Positions 29,228-38,113 of a DNA stretch of 64,000 nucleotides are shown here, piece after piece. Below the pieces are notes generated by a model. The model was not told the origin of the DNA and did not search any database. It saw nothing but the letters and a program-made list of their open reading frames with translations. The translations under genes were made by a program, and so were the position numbers. This stretch comes from Alkalithermobacter paradoxus (lineage in GTDB: Bacteria > Bacillota > Clostridia > Peptostreptococcales > Peptostreptococcaceae): contig MZGW01000006.1 in the NCBI GenBank assembly GCA_002029295.1, positions 35,880 to 99,879 on the forward strand. The letters are read 5' to 3'. How positions within the stretch are numbered: the stretch's first letter is position 1; every line of letters begins with the position of its first letter.

Positions 29228-31126
29228 CTATTCATTAATTAACTTTTCTAATTCATCAACAAGCATATCAAATTTTTTAAGAGTTTTTTCAAGTGGCTCA
29301 CTGCTATTCATGTCTACCCCTGCCTTCTTTAAAATATTAACGGGATAATCTGATCCACCTGATTTTAGAAATTCTAAATACCTTTCTTTAGCACCTTCTT
29401 TTCCATTTAATATATCTTGTGATAAAGCAATTCCTCCACTACAACCTATAACGTATTTATATACATAAAAGTTTCTATAAAAATGTGGAATTCTGCTCCA
29501 CCATGTTTTAGATAATTCATGAACTCCAAAGTCTTCTCCATAATATTTCTTCATTAAATCTCCCCAGATATTATTGAATGTAGTTGCATTTAACATCTCT
29601 CCAGATTCTACTTTCTCATGAATTATTTTCTCAAATTCTGCATACATAACTTGTGTATATACAGAAGACTTTATAAGGTCTATATAGCTTTCAATTAAAT
29701 ATATTTTTTCTTCTTTGTTCTTTGAATTACTTATTAAATATTCAAATAAAAATGCTTCATTAGTTATAGATGCCACTTCTGCTGTAAATATAGGATAATT
29801 TGCTTTAGCATAAGGCTGATACTTATTTGAGTAATAACTATGCATAGCGTGCCCCATCTCATGTGTTAGTGTAGATACATCTCCAAGTCCTCCATTATAG
29901 TTAAGTAATACATAAGGATTAGTATCATATACTCCAAATGAATAAGCTCCAGTTCTTTTATTTTTTCTTTCATACACATCTACCCATCCACTACTTAATC
30001 CCATCTTTAGATCTTTAATATATTGATCTCCCAAAGGTCTTAGTGAATCTACAACCATATCCTTTGCTTTTTCGTATGGTATTTCTTTTCCTACATAGCT
30101 TGAGATAGGTATATACATATCATAAAGATATACTTTATCAGGTATATTAAGCTTTTTCTTTCTTAAAGATACATATCTATGAAGTGAATCTAAGTGCTTA
30201 CTAGTAGTTTGTATTATATTTTCATACAGTTTAGGAGTTACATTATCTTTATCAAGTGCTGCTTCTAGTGCTGAGTTATATCTTCTAGCTTTAGAATAAA
30301 ATATATTCTTTCCTACTTCCCCAGCTAAATTGGCAGCTAGCAAATTTATGCTTTGATTAAAGCTTTCAAATTCTTTTTCAAAGGCTTCTTTTCTTAAATT
30401 TCTATCTTCACTTCCTAAAAGCTTACTGTAAAGACCAGGAGTTAAAGTTATTTCATTTCCATCTTTATCTTTTATCTTTCCAAAATTTCTCTCGCTATTT
30501 CTGAATATATCATATATATTACTAGTAGTGTTGCTCATAAATCCCGCTAAGGTCAATATATTCTCTTCTTCTACAGATAAATATCTATCACTTAATCTAA
30601 ATAGTTCCTTAAAATAGAAATCATATTGTCTAAGAAATTCATCTTCAGCCATAAATTGATTTATTTTTTCTTTAGGAATATTTAAAATCTCTGGCTCCAT
30701 AAAATTAGTAGCCATTCTTGCCTTAATATTTATATTTCTAGCCTTATCTCTTAGTGCTATATATTTATCATTGCTCTTATCTTCGTCGCTTTTAAGATGT
30801 GCATATAAATATAATTTTTCATTTAATCTACTTATATCCTCTGCATCTTTAAATGCCTGAGACATTTGTTTTGATGAATTTGATAATGTTCCTTTATACT
30901 TTTCCATCTTAGGTATCATACTTTCTAGTTTTTTATAGTCCCTCTCCCAATGATCATCTGATGGATATATATTATTAAGGTTCCAAGTATATTTATCATT
31001 TGAATTTATATTATTAAATACAGTAATTGAATTGTTTAAATTAGAAACAGTAAGTGTAAAGAACAATATACCTAGAAGAAATGTTAATATAAAAAATTTT
31101 GAAATAACATATCCTTTTTTGTTCAT
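29228..31126 (-). CDS. pepF: Oligoendopeptidase F-type metallopeptidase, membrane anchored
   Basis: M3B-family zinc peptidase cleaving short peptides. The zinc site is HEMGH (422-426) with the downstream Glu450 (TAEVAS). The catalytic body (about 45-632) resembles PepF in length. Unlike the usual cytoplasmic PepF, this one begins with a hydrophobic segment (about 9-29) behind a Lys-containing start, so it is probably exported and held in the membrane or cleaved. An AAGGAGG sits before the ATG. A lipoprotein gene follows 10 bp later. Confidence 0.88.
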   Translation of the reverse strand: MNKKGYVISKFFILTFLLGILFFTLTVSNLNNSITVFNNINSNDKYTWNLNNIYPSDDHWERDYKKLESMIPKMEKYKGTLSNSSKQMSQAFKDAEDISRLNEKLYLYAHLKSDEDKSNDKYIALRDKARNINIKARMATNFMEPEILNIPKEKINQFMAEDEFLRQYDFYFKELFRLSDRYLSVEEENILTLAGFMSNTTSNIYDIFRNSERNFGKIKDKDGNEITLTPGLYSKLLGSEDRNLRKEAFEKEFESFNQSINLLAANLAGEVGKNIFYSKARRYNSALEAALDKDNVTPKLYENIIQTTSKHLDSLHRYVSLRKKKLNIPDKVYLYDMYIPISSYVGKEIPYEKAKDMVVDSLRPLGDQYIKDLKMGLSSGWVDVYERKNKRTGAYSFGVYDTNPYVLLNYNGGLGDVSTLTHEMGHAMHSYYSNKYQPYAKANYPIFTAEVASITNEAFLFEYLISNSKNKEEKIYLIESYIDLIKSSVYTQVMYAEFEKIIHEKVESGEMLNATTFNNIWGDLMKKYYGEDFGVHELSKTWWSRIPHFYRNFYVYKYVIGCSGGIALSQDILNGKEGAKERYLEFLKSGGSDYPVNILKKAGVDMNSSEPLEKTLKKFDMLVDELEKLINE

Positions 31127-31213
31127 GCTTTTCCTCCTTTTTCTGCTATATCTATATTAGGATATGTAATTTTCATAAAAAATATAGACTATAATTGTTT
31201 TCAAAAAAAATAA

Positions 31214-31239
31214 TAGCAAAGCTAACACTAGCTTTGCTA
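31214..31239 (-). terminator. Terminator overlapping the GGDEF/HD-GYP stop
   Basis: An 11-bp perfect stem (TAGCAAAGCTA and complement) with a 4-base loop is followed on the minus strand by TTATTTTTTTTG. The stem includes the stop codon of the upstream signalling gene. A very strong terminator. Confidence 0.9.
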
Positions 31240-33720
31240 CGCTTCAATCTTTTCATTTTCAAATAGTGATAAAAATATGTCTACAAGTTTTGGATCAAAT
31301 TGTGTTCCTTTATTGTTTCTTATTTCATCTAAAGCTTCATCTATACTCATAGCTTTACGATAAGGCCTATCTGTAGTCATTGCATCAAAAGCATCTGCTA
31401 TACACAAGCATCTTCCTTCTATAGGTATGCTTTTTCCCTTAATTCTTCTTGGATATCCATTCCCATCATATCTTTCATGATGTGAAAGTATAGCAGGAAG
31501 AACTTTAACTAAATTTGGTATATGCTTTATTATAGTCATAGACATATCTACGTGTTTTTTCATTATTTCCATTTCTTCATCTGTAAGTCTTTCTTTTTTT
31601 GTAAGTACATGCTCTGGAATACCTATTTTTCCTACATCATGCAAAAGTCCTGCATACTTTACAATATCAATTTGCTCACTATCTAACCCTGCTGCTTTAG
31701 CTAACTTTACTCCATATTTTGATACATTTTCAGAATGACCATATGTATAGTGGTCCTTTGCATCTATTGTCGCAGCTAAAGCCTGAATAGCAGAAAAGTA
31801 AGCATCTTGTATTTTTTCTTCAACATGGTTTGTTTCAATAACTTTTTCTCTTGTATTTGTATAAAGAACAACTTGATTTTTTCCTTTTCTTTTAGCTTCA
31901 TAAAGTGCATCATCTGCATTTTTTATTATCTCTTCTTTAGTTATTCCAGAGTTTGAACTTGCTATTCCTATACTGACAGTAAGAAATTTACTCATATCTT
32001 TACTTGAATTAAATTCCTTTTCAACATATCCTCTTATCTTTTCTGCTTCTTTTACAGCTTCATTTTCTGATAAATTAGGAAATACTATTGCAAATTCTTC
32101 TCCACCATATCTTGCTACTATATCGCCTACTTTAGTGCATTTTTTGAGGATTTCTCCTAATCTACTCAAGGCATTATCTCCTTCAAAGTGGCCATATAGG
32201 TCATTGTATAGCTTAAAGTGGTCTACATCTATCAAAGCAACAGAAAATACATCCATAATCTTTGTATCTATAAGTTTGGAAAGTACTTCATGAAAGTATC
32301 TATGATTATATAACCCTGTAAGACCATCTGTTATAGCATCTTCTTTTACCTTTGAGTAAAGCCTTGCATTTTCTATAGCTACTGCACTGCTATTAGCTAT
32401 TATAAGTAAAAGATCTATATCATCTTCACTATAATTTTCATCATTTTTCTTCTTAGATAAAAGCAATATTCCTATGAGTTCATCTCTTAATTTTATAGGA
32501 ATAAACAGCTGTATATCATTCTTTTGAAAATAATCTTTTTCATAGTTCCAAAGAGATTGAAAATTAGATAATCTATCTATATGATCTATAGTTAGGAATT
32601 TATTTTTATCACAAAACCAATTAACCACAGGACTATCTTCTTTTAATTCAAAGTATCCTAAGCCTTCTATATCACCTTTTGCTTGAAGTGTTATATATTT
32701 ATTTTCTTTTTTTAGCATTAAAGAAGCATGTTTTAATTTCATACCTTTTATTACAATACCAAGGAAAGAATCAGATAATTCTTCTATATCTAGTGTATTA
32801 TTTATTATATTACTAAAATCTTTTAATGCTTCTCTCTTTGCAACTTCATCTTTGTAAAAAGCTTTATCTATAATATCCTGGAGCTTATATTTAAAAGGGT
32901 GTATTACAACTGCTATAACTATTGATGTTATTACTGCTGCTATAATAGTTTCATATCCTATATATGTTCTTATTGACTTCTCTACAATAAATACTATAGA
33001 TACATAAAATATTGCAAGTATAAACGTATATATAGAATAAATTAGTCCTCTTCTTATTATTAGTTTTATATCCAAAAACTTATATCTATACATAGAGTAT
33101 GCAACTAATATAGCATTGATAGTATTTGATAGTAAATCTATTGGATATCTTCCTACCTGTGGTATCAAATTTAAAATTCCACCTAGTATAACTAGTATAA
33201 GTCCATAAAATACGAATTTTACTTTATCAAATACTATAATATTTGCTCTGATTTTATGAATTACATTTATAAGTGCCAGAACTAAATAAATAAGACTCCA
33301 AACAGCAACAATAGGTGCTATAGGGCCAAGCCTATAATAAAGAGTTCCCTCAACTATATAAGCTTCTTTAACTATATACCCCAAAGAGTTAAGCATAATT
33401 AGAATTAACCACATCCCATAGCCTGAATAGAGCTTTTTGTTTTCACTATGAGTCTGTGTAAATATTAAAGTAAATTTATAAAAAGCTATAGGCATACTTA
33501 TAAGACCTATACAAAGTATTCTATTCCAGAAAAGTGGACCTGGGTATATCCCTGTCCTCATCATAAGTGACCCAAAACTCCATACAATATTGGTTATTAT
33601 ATAAATTGAGTAAGCTTTTATTATTTTACTTCTCTTACTTTTAATCAATATTAACAGTACTATTAAATAACACATCAAGGATAGTGCTGGAGCTAGCGTT
33701 TTGTAGCTAAGTATTGACAT
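31237..33720 (-). CDS. Membrane GAF-GGDEF-HD-GYP cyclic di-GMP protein
   Basis: An 827-residue protein: seven or so membrane helices (about 1-215, resembling the 7TM sensor region of some histidine kinases), a GAF domain (about 290-455), a GGDEF domain (about 460-615, motif GGEEFAIVFP) and an HD-GYP phosphodiesterase domain (about 640-827, HDVGKIGIP and HHERYDGNGYP). Both synthesis and breakdown motifs of cyclic di-GMP look intact, so the balance may be set by ligand binding to the 7TM or GAF parts. It follows the GH3-type gene by 10 bp. Confidence 0.9.
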   Translation of the reverse strand: MSILSYKTLAPALSLMCYLIVLLILIKSKRSKIIKAYSIYIITNIVWSFGSLMMRTGIYPGPLFWNRILCIGLISMPIAFYKFTLIFTQTHSENKKLYSGYGMWLILIMLNSLGYIVKEAYIVEGTLYYRLGPIAPIVAVWSLIYLVLALINVIHKIRANIIVFDKVKFVFYGLILVILGGILNLIPQVGRYPIDLLSNTINAILVAYSMYRYKFLDIKLIIRRGLIYSIYTFILAIFYVSIVFIVEKSIRTYIGYETIIAAVITSIVIAVVIHPFKYKLQDIIDKAFYKDEVAKREALKDFSNIINNTLDIEELSDSFLGIVIKGMKLKHASLMLKKENKYITLQAKGDIEGLGYFELKEDSPVVNWFCDKNKFLTIDHIDRLSNFQSLWNYEKDYFQKNDIQLFIPIKLRDELIGILLLSKKKNDENYSEDDIDLLLIIANSSAVAIENARLYSKVKEDAITDGLTGLYNHRYFHEVLSKLIDTKIMDVFSVALIDVDHFKLYNDLYGHFEGDNALSRLGEILKKCTKVGDIVARYGGEEFAIVFPNLSENEAVKEAEKIRGYVEKEFNSSKDMSKFLTVSIGIASSNSGITKEEIIKNADDALYEAKRKGKNQVVLYTNTREKVIETNHVEEKIQDAYFSAIQALAATIDAKDHYTYGHSENVSKYGVKLAKAAGLDSEQIDIVKYAGLLHDVGKIGIPEHVLTKKERLTDEEMEIMKKHVDMSMTIIKHIPNLVKVLPAILSHHERYDGNGYPRRIKGKSIPIEGRCLCIADAFDAMTTDRPYRKAMSIDEALDEIRNNKGTQFDPKLVDIFLSLFENEKIEA

Positions 33721-33730
33721 TAATTACCTC

Positions 33731-35302
33731 CTATTCATTACTGATACTAATAAGCATTTGTATCTCATCTGCACTAGGATTTATAGGATTTAAAGCTATA
33801 TTTTTCATTTTCTCAAACTTACTAAAAGTTCCTTTTCGTAAGATTGTAATATGTAGAGGATCTTTTCCTAGTAATGAATCTATACTTTCAAAATCGCTGT
33901 CTAATTTCTTGAGACTCATATTTAACTTTTCTTTTACATAATCTTCAGGCACAGTTTCATTCATTTCTAGATAAATATGTAACTTAGGCTCATTTTGTAT
34001 ATATTCTTTTCTAGCAACCCAATTATTTACATTTAAACTTGAATTATTTATAGCATTATTTATTGTATCTTTCGTAATCCTTGTAAATCCTGCAATATCT
34101 ATTATGTTTGATACTCTGTCTACAAATTTTATCTGTGGAATATTTATACCATTTTTCTTGTCATCTAAAGATATACACTCTATTATATCACCTACTCTAT
34201 ATCTTATGAAAGCACCACCTTTGAATTTTGTAATTACAAGTTCATATCTTTCACCTGCTTTTATCTCATTTAATAATAGAGTTTTGAGCTTTTTTTGATT
34301 AGAATCTCTAATAGCATATTTTTCTGGTATAAATTCAAGAAAATTAACATCTGGAAAGAATGTAAGTCCATCTTTACTCCATGTTTCTGTTGCAGCAATA
34401 GCTATTTCAGTTCCTCCATATATCTCAATTGGCTTTATTCCCCAATAATACTCAATTTTTTCTTTAAATACAGAGCTATCAGTCCCTGCACATATTATCC
34501 CCTTCATACTCCATATATCCCTAGGGAGTATAGTTTTCTTCAACAATTTTTTCTTAATTAAAGCATTTACAAGTCTATAAGCCATGCCAAAGTTTGAAGG
34601 TATAACCATTTTAGATTTGCCATTCTTATCTTCATTTGAGAAACTTTCCCCTATTTTAACAAGTACACTCGATAATCCAAAGAAAATATCTATACCTTTC
34701 CTTAAACCAAGCTCAAATCCCTTTTCATTTCTCTCTTTAAAACCCATACTCTCAGCTTCTTCAATAGTAGGCAAGTAATCAAAAGTAATCTTCTCTTTTA
34801 ATCCATAAGGTGCAAGCCCTGTTAAATAAGGAAGTGGTGCCATTCCATACAGGAACTTGTCATTCTCAGCAAGTTTAAAGTCTCCTCTTTTTTTGCTTGT
34901 ACATAATATCAGACTTGCTATGAATGCTTTAGCGTGCTCCTTTACCATACTCTCTGAGTACGGAGCTAACTTTACAGGGTGTTCTCCACCTTTCCAAGTT
35001 GTTTTTATCCAATACATAGGCTTTTGTGGGAGAAGTTCTTCTTTTTTGTTTAACAAAGTATCTGCATAATCATCATAAGTAGTTAGTGGTATAAGTTCTC
35101 TGAATTCATCTATAGATTTAGGTTTTATATTGCCCATTAACATTTTTCCTAACTCACAACTAGATAATAATTCTATTTGCTCCATTAGAAGCCTTTCTTG
35201 TATTTTCATGAATTCATCAATATTTAAATCTAGAAATCCGCAATATTTTTCCCATATCTCATCACGCTTGCCTTCTCTAAACATTTCCTTAAAAGTTGGC
35301 AT
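33731..35302 (-). CDS. GH3-family adenylating enzyme
   Basis: A 523-residue protein of the GH3 family, named for plant auxin/jasmonate amido synthetases and related to acyl-adenylate enzymes. Family-like features include ELIPLTTYDDYADTL near the N-terminus, PLPYLTGLAPYG, IICAGTDSS, the IYGGTEIAIAAT nucleotide-binding loop (about 295-306), and YRVGDIIE in the second half. The bacterial substrates are unknown; it probably activates a carboxylic acid with ATP and joins it to an amine or thiol. It overlaps a methyltransferase-like gene by 14 bp. Confidence 0.8.
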   Translation of the reverse strand: MPTFKEMFREGKRDEIWEKYCGFLDLNIDEFMKIQERLLMEQIELLSSCELGKMLMGNIKPKSIDEFRELIPLTTYDDYADTLLNKKEELLPQKPMYWIKTTWKGGEHPVKLAPYSESMVKEHAKAFIASLILCTSKKRGDFKLAENDKFLYGMAPLPYLTGLAPYGLKEKITFDYLPTIEEAESMGFKERNEKGFELGLRKGIDIFFGLSSVLVKIGESFSNEDKNGKSKMVIPSNFGMAYRLVNALIKKKLLKKTILPRDIWSMKGIICAGTDSSVFKEKIEYYWGIKPIEIYGGTEIAIAATETWSKDGLTFFPDVNFLEFIPEKYAIRDSNQKKLKTLLLNEIKAGERYELVITKFKGGAFIRYRVGDIIECISLDDKKNGINIPQIKFVDRVSNIIDIAGFTRITKDTINNAINNSSLNVNNWVARKEYIQNEPKLHIYLEMNETVPEDYVKEKLNMSLKKLDSDFESIDSLLGKDPLHITILRKGTFSKFEKMKNIALNPINPSADEIQMLISISNE

Positions 35303-35876
35303 GTGTTTTCCCCCCTATAAATATAGTATTAATGCATTTTTTTATACTTTCTTTATTTGGTATTAGCATAGGCGTAGTTTTTTGATAATTTTTGTACCCC
35401 TTAAACATTTTCACGAAGAATATTTTGTCTTGTATATATACATGAATAACATCTAAACTTGTCCAAACTATACAAGCTGGCACTAAAAGCGTATATCCCG
35501 TTCCAAGAAATAAAAATAAGAAAAATAGAAAAAACCACAAAACTCCCGGATGCCTTGTCAGTGCATATGTCCCTGTATTTACTAAATCTTCATTATATTT
35601 ATTACTCGTGTAAGTACTTTTAAATGGCAGCTCTATAAAAAGAGAATATATAAGCAAAGTTAGGAACAAAAAAGATAATATTATTGAAGGTATTCTTATA
35701 AGAATATGTATATATATTTTGTTAGATGTAATAAGTATCATAATCCCAGAAACTATAATAAGACCTAGACCACATATACTAAAAATGTCTTTAACACTCC
35801 CCTTATTCTTAAGTTTGAGATAATCGTAAATGGTCAAGAGAACAAAAGCAAGTGAACCTAGCAACACATATGACAT
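35289..35876 (-). CDS. Isoprenylcysteine/phospholipid methyltransferase-like membrane protein
   Basis: A 195-residue protein with about five membrane helices. Near the C-terminal half it carries NTGTYALTRHPGVLWFFLFF, matching the RHP region that binds SAM in the ICMT/PEMT superfamily of membrane methyltransferases. A GGAGGAG precedes the ATG. The overlap with the GH3-type gene indicates coupled expression, so both may act on the same small molecule or lipid. The substrate is unknown. Confidence 0.75.
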   Translation of the reverse strand: MSYVLLGSLAFVLLTIYDYLKLKNKGSVKDIFSICGLGLIIVSGIMILITSNKIYIHILIRIPSIILSFLFLTLLIYSLFIELPFKSTYTSNKYNEDLVNTGTYALTRHPGVLWFFLFFLFLFLGTGYTLLVPACIVWTSLDVIHVYIQDKIFFVKMFKGYKNYQKTTPMLIPNKESIKKCINTIFIGGKTHANF

Positions 35877-35963
35877 TTTATAACACTCCTCCCCCTAATA
35901 CAAAGTATATATGTATATTTCGACGTATACTTATACTTTCCTTTAGAGTATAAATTAAAAAAT

Positions 35964-35987
35964 AAAAGCGTAATTTCATACGCTTTT
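35964..35987 (-). terminator. Terminator after the dipeptidase gene
   Basis: A 9-bp stem (AAAAGCGTA with TACGCTTTT) and 6-base loop is followed on the minus strand by ATTTTTTAATTT. It separates the dipeptidase gene from the methyltransferase/GH3 operon. Confidence 0.85.
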
Positions 35988-36025
35988 AAATTCATCTCCA
36001 TATTATCCTATAGTCAATGTAAAGA

Positions 36026-36988
36026 TTACAATATCTCCTTAAAAACCCTAAAGAAATTCTCATATCCTATCTTCCTTAAATCACTTTCTGTATATCCTCT
36101 ACCTGCTAACACATTCATAATGCTTTGTACATGCCCCTGATGATAAAGACCATCTATTATATTAGCATTTTGATTAAAAACAGGAGTAGCTTCATTACTT
36201 ATAAACTCACAAAAATCAAATCCAAGCCCAACATAATCTACTCCTATCAAATTGACAATATAATCAATATGATCTGCCATTTTTTCAACACTTGGACTTT
36301 TTTTGTCAACAAAATGTGGCCATGCATTAACACCTATAACTCCATTTACATTCTTTATAGCCTTTATCTGATCATCTTTTAAATTTCTAGGATTATCACA
36401 AAGACTATACACATTTGAATGAGATGCAATGAATGGTTTCTTTGAATGCTCACATACATCCCAAAAACTTCTCTCATTAAGGTGTGATACATCTAGTACT
36501 ATTCCTAATTTTTCTATAGTATCTATAGCTTTTATTCCAAGCTTAGTAAGTCCCCTATGTTTATTTCCTCTTACTCCGGTTGCCAATTCATTTTCCTCGT
36601 TCCATGTTAAACCTATATGTCTAACTCCTAAATCGTATAAGGTATTTATATAATCTACATCATAATTTATAAATGCCATACCTTCTATCCCTAACATTAT
36701 AGCTAATTTCCCTTCTTTATTAGCTATTTCAAAGTCATTATAAGATTTTATATGCTTTATATAATCACTGCATAAATTTATCTCATTCATTCCACTTTCT
36801 AGTATCTTAAGCGTTCTTTCTCTTGAGTAATTATACTTTGGCTCAGTCCAGACAACAAATATAGATCCAAATACATCTCCTTTTATAAAGTTATTTATAT
36901 GGCTCTTTGCAAGTATATCACTATCTCCTTCTTCGATTTTCTGAATAATATCTGTAAATATATCTGAGTGTGCATCAAATATCTTCAT
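36026..36988 (-). CDS. Membrane dipeptidase (peptidase M19)
   Basis: Zinc dipeptidase of the renal-dipeptidase family, able to cleave L-Xaa-D/L-Xaa dipeptides. The metal ligands are visible: His7 and Asp9 (FDAHSDI), bridging Glu102 (GIEGM), His169 (LDVSHLN) and His190 (IASHSN), followed by RNLKDDQI as in the family. No signal peptide, so it is cytoplasmic. The 320-residue length fits bacterial members. It stands alone with its own terminator. Confidence 0.92.
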   Translation of the reverse strand: MKIFDAHSDIFTDIIQKIEEGDSDILAKSHINNFIKGDVFGSIFVVWTEPKYNYSRERTLKILESGMNEINLCSDYIKHIKSYNDFEIANKEGKLAIMLGIEGMAFINYDVDYINTLYDLGVRHIGLTWNEENELATGVRGNKHRGLTKLGIKAIDTIEKLGIVLDVSHLNERSFWDVCEHSKKPFIASHSNVYSLCDNPRNLKDDQIKAIKNVNGVIGVNAWPHFVDKKSPSVEKMADHIDYIVNLIGVDYVGLGFDFCEFISNEATPVFNQNANIIDGLYHQGHVQSIMNVLAGRGYTESDLRKIGYENFFRVFKEIL

Positions 36989-37081
36989 TAAATAACCACC
37001 TTCTTTATCATATTTATACCATTTTTTAGTTCCCCTTTTTATCCATATACTCCATATATATAAGCGAAAGGGGTTGATAAT

Positions 37082-37303
37082 ATGTCAGTAAATTCTATTA
37101 AAAATGGAACAAGCTTAAAACTTAAGTATTCTCTAGGTCTTGATGAGAAAGGAGTTGAAAGATTTAGAAACAGAACTATAAGAAATTTTAGAGTAAATAT
37201 CTTAGATAATGATCTTTATCAGTTTGCAACTATGTTAGCAAGTCTTCAGGATAGTTTCTTAGTTGAGGTTAATAGGATTGATGATAGCTTGCTTAGTGAG
37301 TAG
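37082..37303 (+). CDS. DUF1659 family protein
   Basis: A 73-residue protein of the DUF1659 family (function unknown): SIKNGTSLKLKYSLGLDEKGVERFRN...RTIRNFR...ASLQDSFLVEVNRIDDSLL. Proteins of this family are typically encoded beside a DUF2922 protein and a YvrJ-family peptide in clostridia and bacilli, exactly as here. A GGGGTTGATAAT ribosome site precedes the ATG. It is cytoplasmic by composition. The 109-bp repeats begin about 23 bp after its stop. Confidence 0.8.
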   Translation: MSVNSIKNGTSLKLKYSLGLDEKGVERFRNRTIRNFRVNILDNDLYQFATMLASLQDSFLVEVNRIDDSLLSE

Positions 37304-37326
37304 AATCGATTAGTTATATATTCAGC

Positions 37327-37592
37327 TTCCACAAGCAAGCTTGTAAGTCAGCTGTTATATATAACTTAATCTCTTCTTATTATTAATAATTTGTAGGTGG
37401 CTATTGATATATGATACTTATTCTCACAAATTAATTTCCACAAGCAAGCTTGTAAGTCAGCTGTTTTATATAACTTAATCTCTTCTTATTATTAGTACTT
37501 TGTAGATGGCTATTGATAGATGGTGCTTATTCTTATCAATTAGCTTTGTCAAGTGAGCTTGTAAGTCAGATGTTTTTACTGAATAGTGATTA
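37327..37592 (+). repeat. 109-bp tandem repeats between the DUF1659 and DUF2922 genes
   Basis: Two full copies (37327-37435 and 37436-37544) followed by a partial third from 37545. By eye the two full copies differ at about a dozen of 109 positions. The best-kept block is ACAAGCAAGCTTGTAAGTCA (37331 and 37440), followed by a near-palindromic TTATATATAA and a pyrimidine-rich CTTAATCTCTTCTTATTATT. No gene is seen in this 307-bp gap. The copies could be duplicated leader, promoter or protein-binding sequence. They are not CRISPR: there are no unique spacers. Confidence 0.85.
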
Positions 37593-37610
37593 AATTTTGG
37601 GGGTGTTTTT

Positions 37611-37829
37611 GTGAAGAGAGTTCTTGAGATGAGGTTTTTGAAGGAAGATGGTAAGGGTGTTACTATATCTTTTGATGATATTAAGGCAGATGTTAATGAT
37701 TCTGATGTTAATGCATTGATGGATTTTATAGTAACTAAGAATATATTCTCTTTCAAAGGAGTAGGTGTATCCGAAAAAAGAGATGCTAGAATTGTTAATG
37801 TTCACTCTGAGCAGATATACTTAGATTAA
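37611..37829 (+). CDS. DUF2922 family protein
   Basis: A 72-residue protein of the DUF2922 family, beginning MKRVLEMRFLKEDGKGVTIS and ending NVHSEQIYLD. Members pair with DUF1659 proteins; neither has a proven role. The start is GTG, 9-10 bases after GGGGGTG. It is small, acidic and without signal or membrane helix. A short GC-rich hairpin follows. Confidence 0.8.
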   Translation: MKRVLEMRFLKEDGKGVTISFDDIKADVNDSDVNALMDFIVTKNIFSFKGVGVSEKRDARIVNVHSEQIYLD

Positions 37830-37831
37830 TT

Positions 37832-37852
37832 AAGGGCCCTTTCGGGCCTTTT
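37832..37852 (+). terminator. Hairpin after the DUF2922 gene
   Basis: AAGG-G-CCC-TTTC-GGG-CCTT forms a hairpin with one bulged base, then TTTTGATG. It is probably a partial terminator between DUF2922 and the YvrJ-type gene. Confidence 0.6.
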
Positions 37853-37872
37853 GATGTAGAGAGGAGAATTTC

Positions 37873-38013
37873 ATGGGAGATATTTTGAGCTTAGTATCTA
37901 ATGTAGGTTTTCCTATTGTCCTTTCTATTTATTTGCTTACCAAAATAGAGGACAAGCTAGAAAGACTTACAGAGAGTATAAATCATCTAAATAATTCCAT
38001 ATCAAAACTATAA
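37873..38013 (+). CDS. YvrJ-family small membrane peptide
   Basis: A 46-residue peptide (MGDILSLVSNVGFPIVLSIY...) with one membrane helix (about 5-23) and a charged amphipathic tail (KIEDKLERLTESINHLNNSI). The layout and the NVGFP segment match the YvrJ family. A GAGGAGAATTTC ribosome site precedes the ATG. In Bacillus subtilis yvrJ lies in the SigO regulon, and here too a sigma-factor gene is next door. YvrJ peptides are sometimes compared with holin-like peptides such as UviB/BhlA. Confidence 0.75.
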   Translation: MGDILSLVSNVGFPIVLSIYLLTKIEDKLERLTESINHLNNSISKL

Positions 38014-38042
38014 TAAACAGAAGAATTTCTGCAAAATATATA

Positions 38043-38071
38043 TTGAACACAGAACACTTGTTCGATATAAT
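38043..38071 (+). promoter_or_regulatory. Predicted promoter of the sigma-factor gene
   Basis: TTGAAC and a perfect TATAAT are separated by 17 bases, ending 42 bp before the chosen TTG start. The match to the housekeeping consensus is good. The LexA-type box occupies most of the spacer. Confidence 0.7.
38052..38063 (+). promoter_or_regulatory. LexA/DinR-type SOS box
   Basis: GAACACTTGTTC is a perfect GAAC-N4-GTTC dyad, the Gram-positive LexA (DinR) operator. It lies between the -35 and -10 of the predicted promoter, where bound LexA would block RNA polymerase. This suggests the sigma factor is made after DNA damage. Seen by eye; binding is inferred. Confidence 0.7.
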
Positions 38072-38113
38072 TATATAAAACGTATGTTTTGTAATTCTAG
38101 GGGGAGATTTCAT

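Noticed and set aside
37327..37592. CRISPR array
   Set aside because: Only two and a part copies of a 109-bp unit in direct tandem with no unique spacers, and no cas genes in the window.
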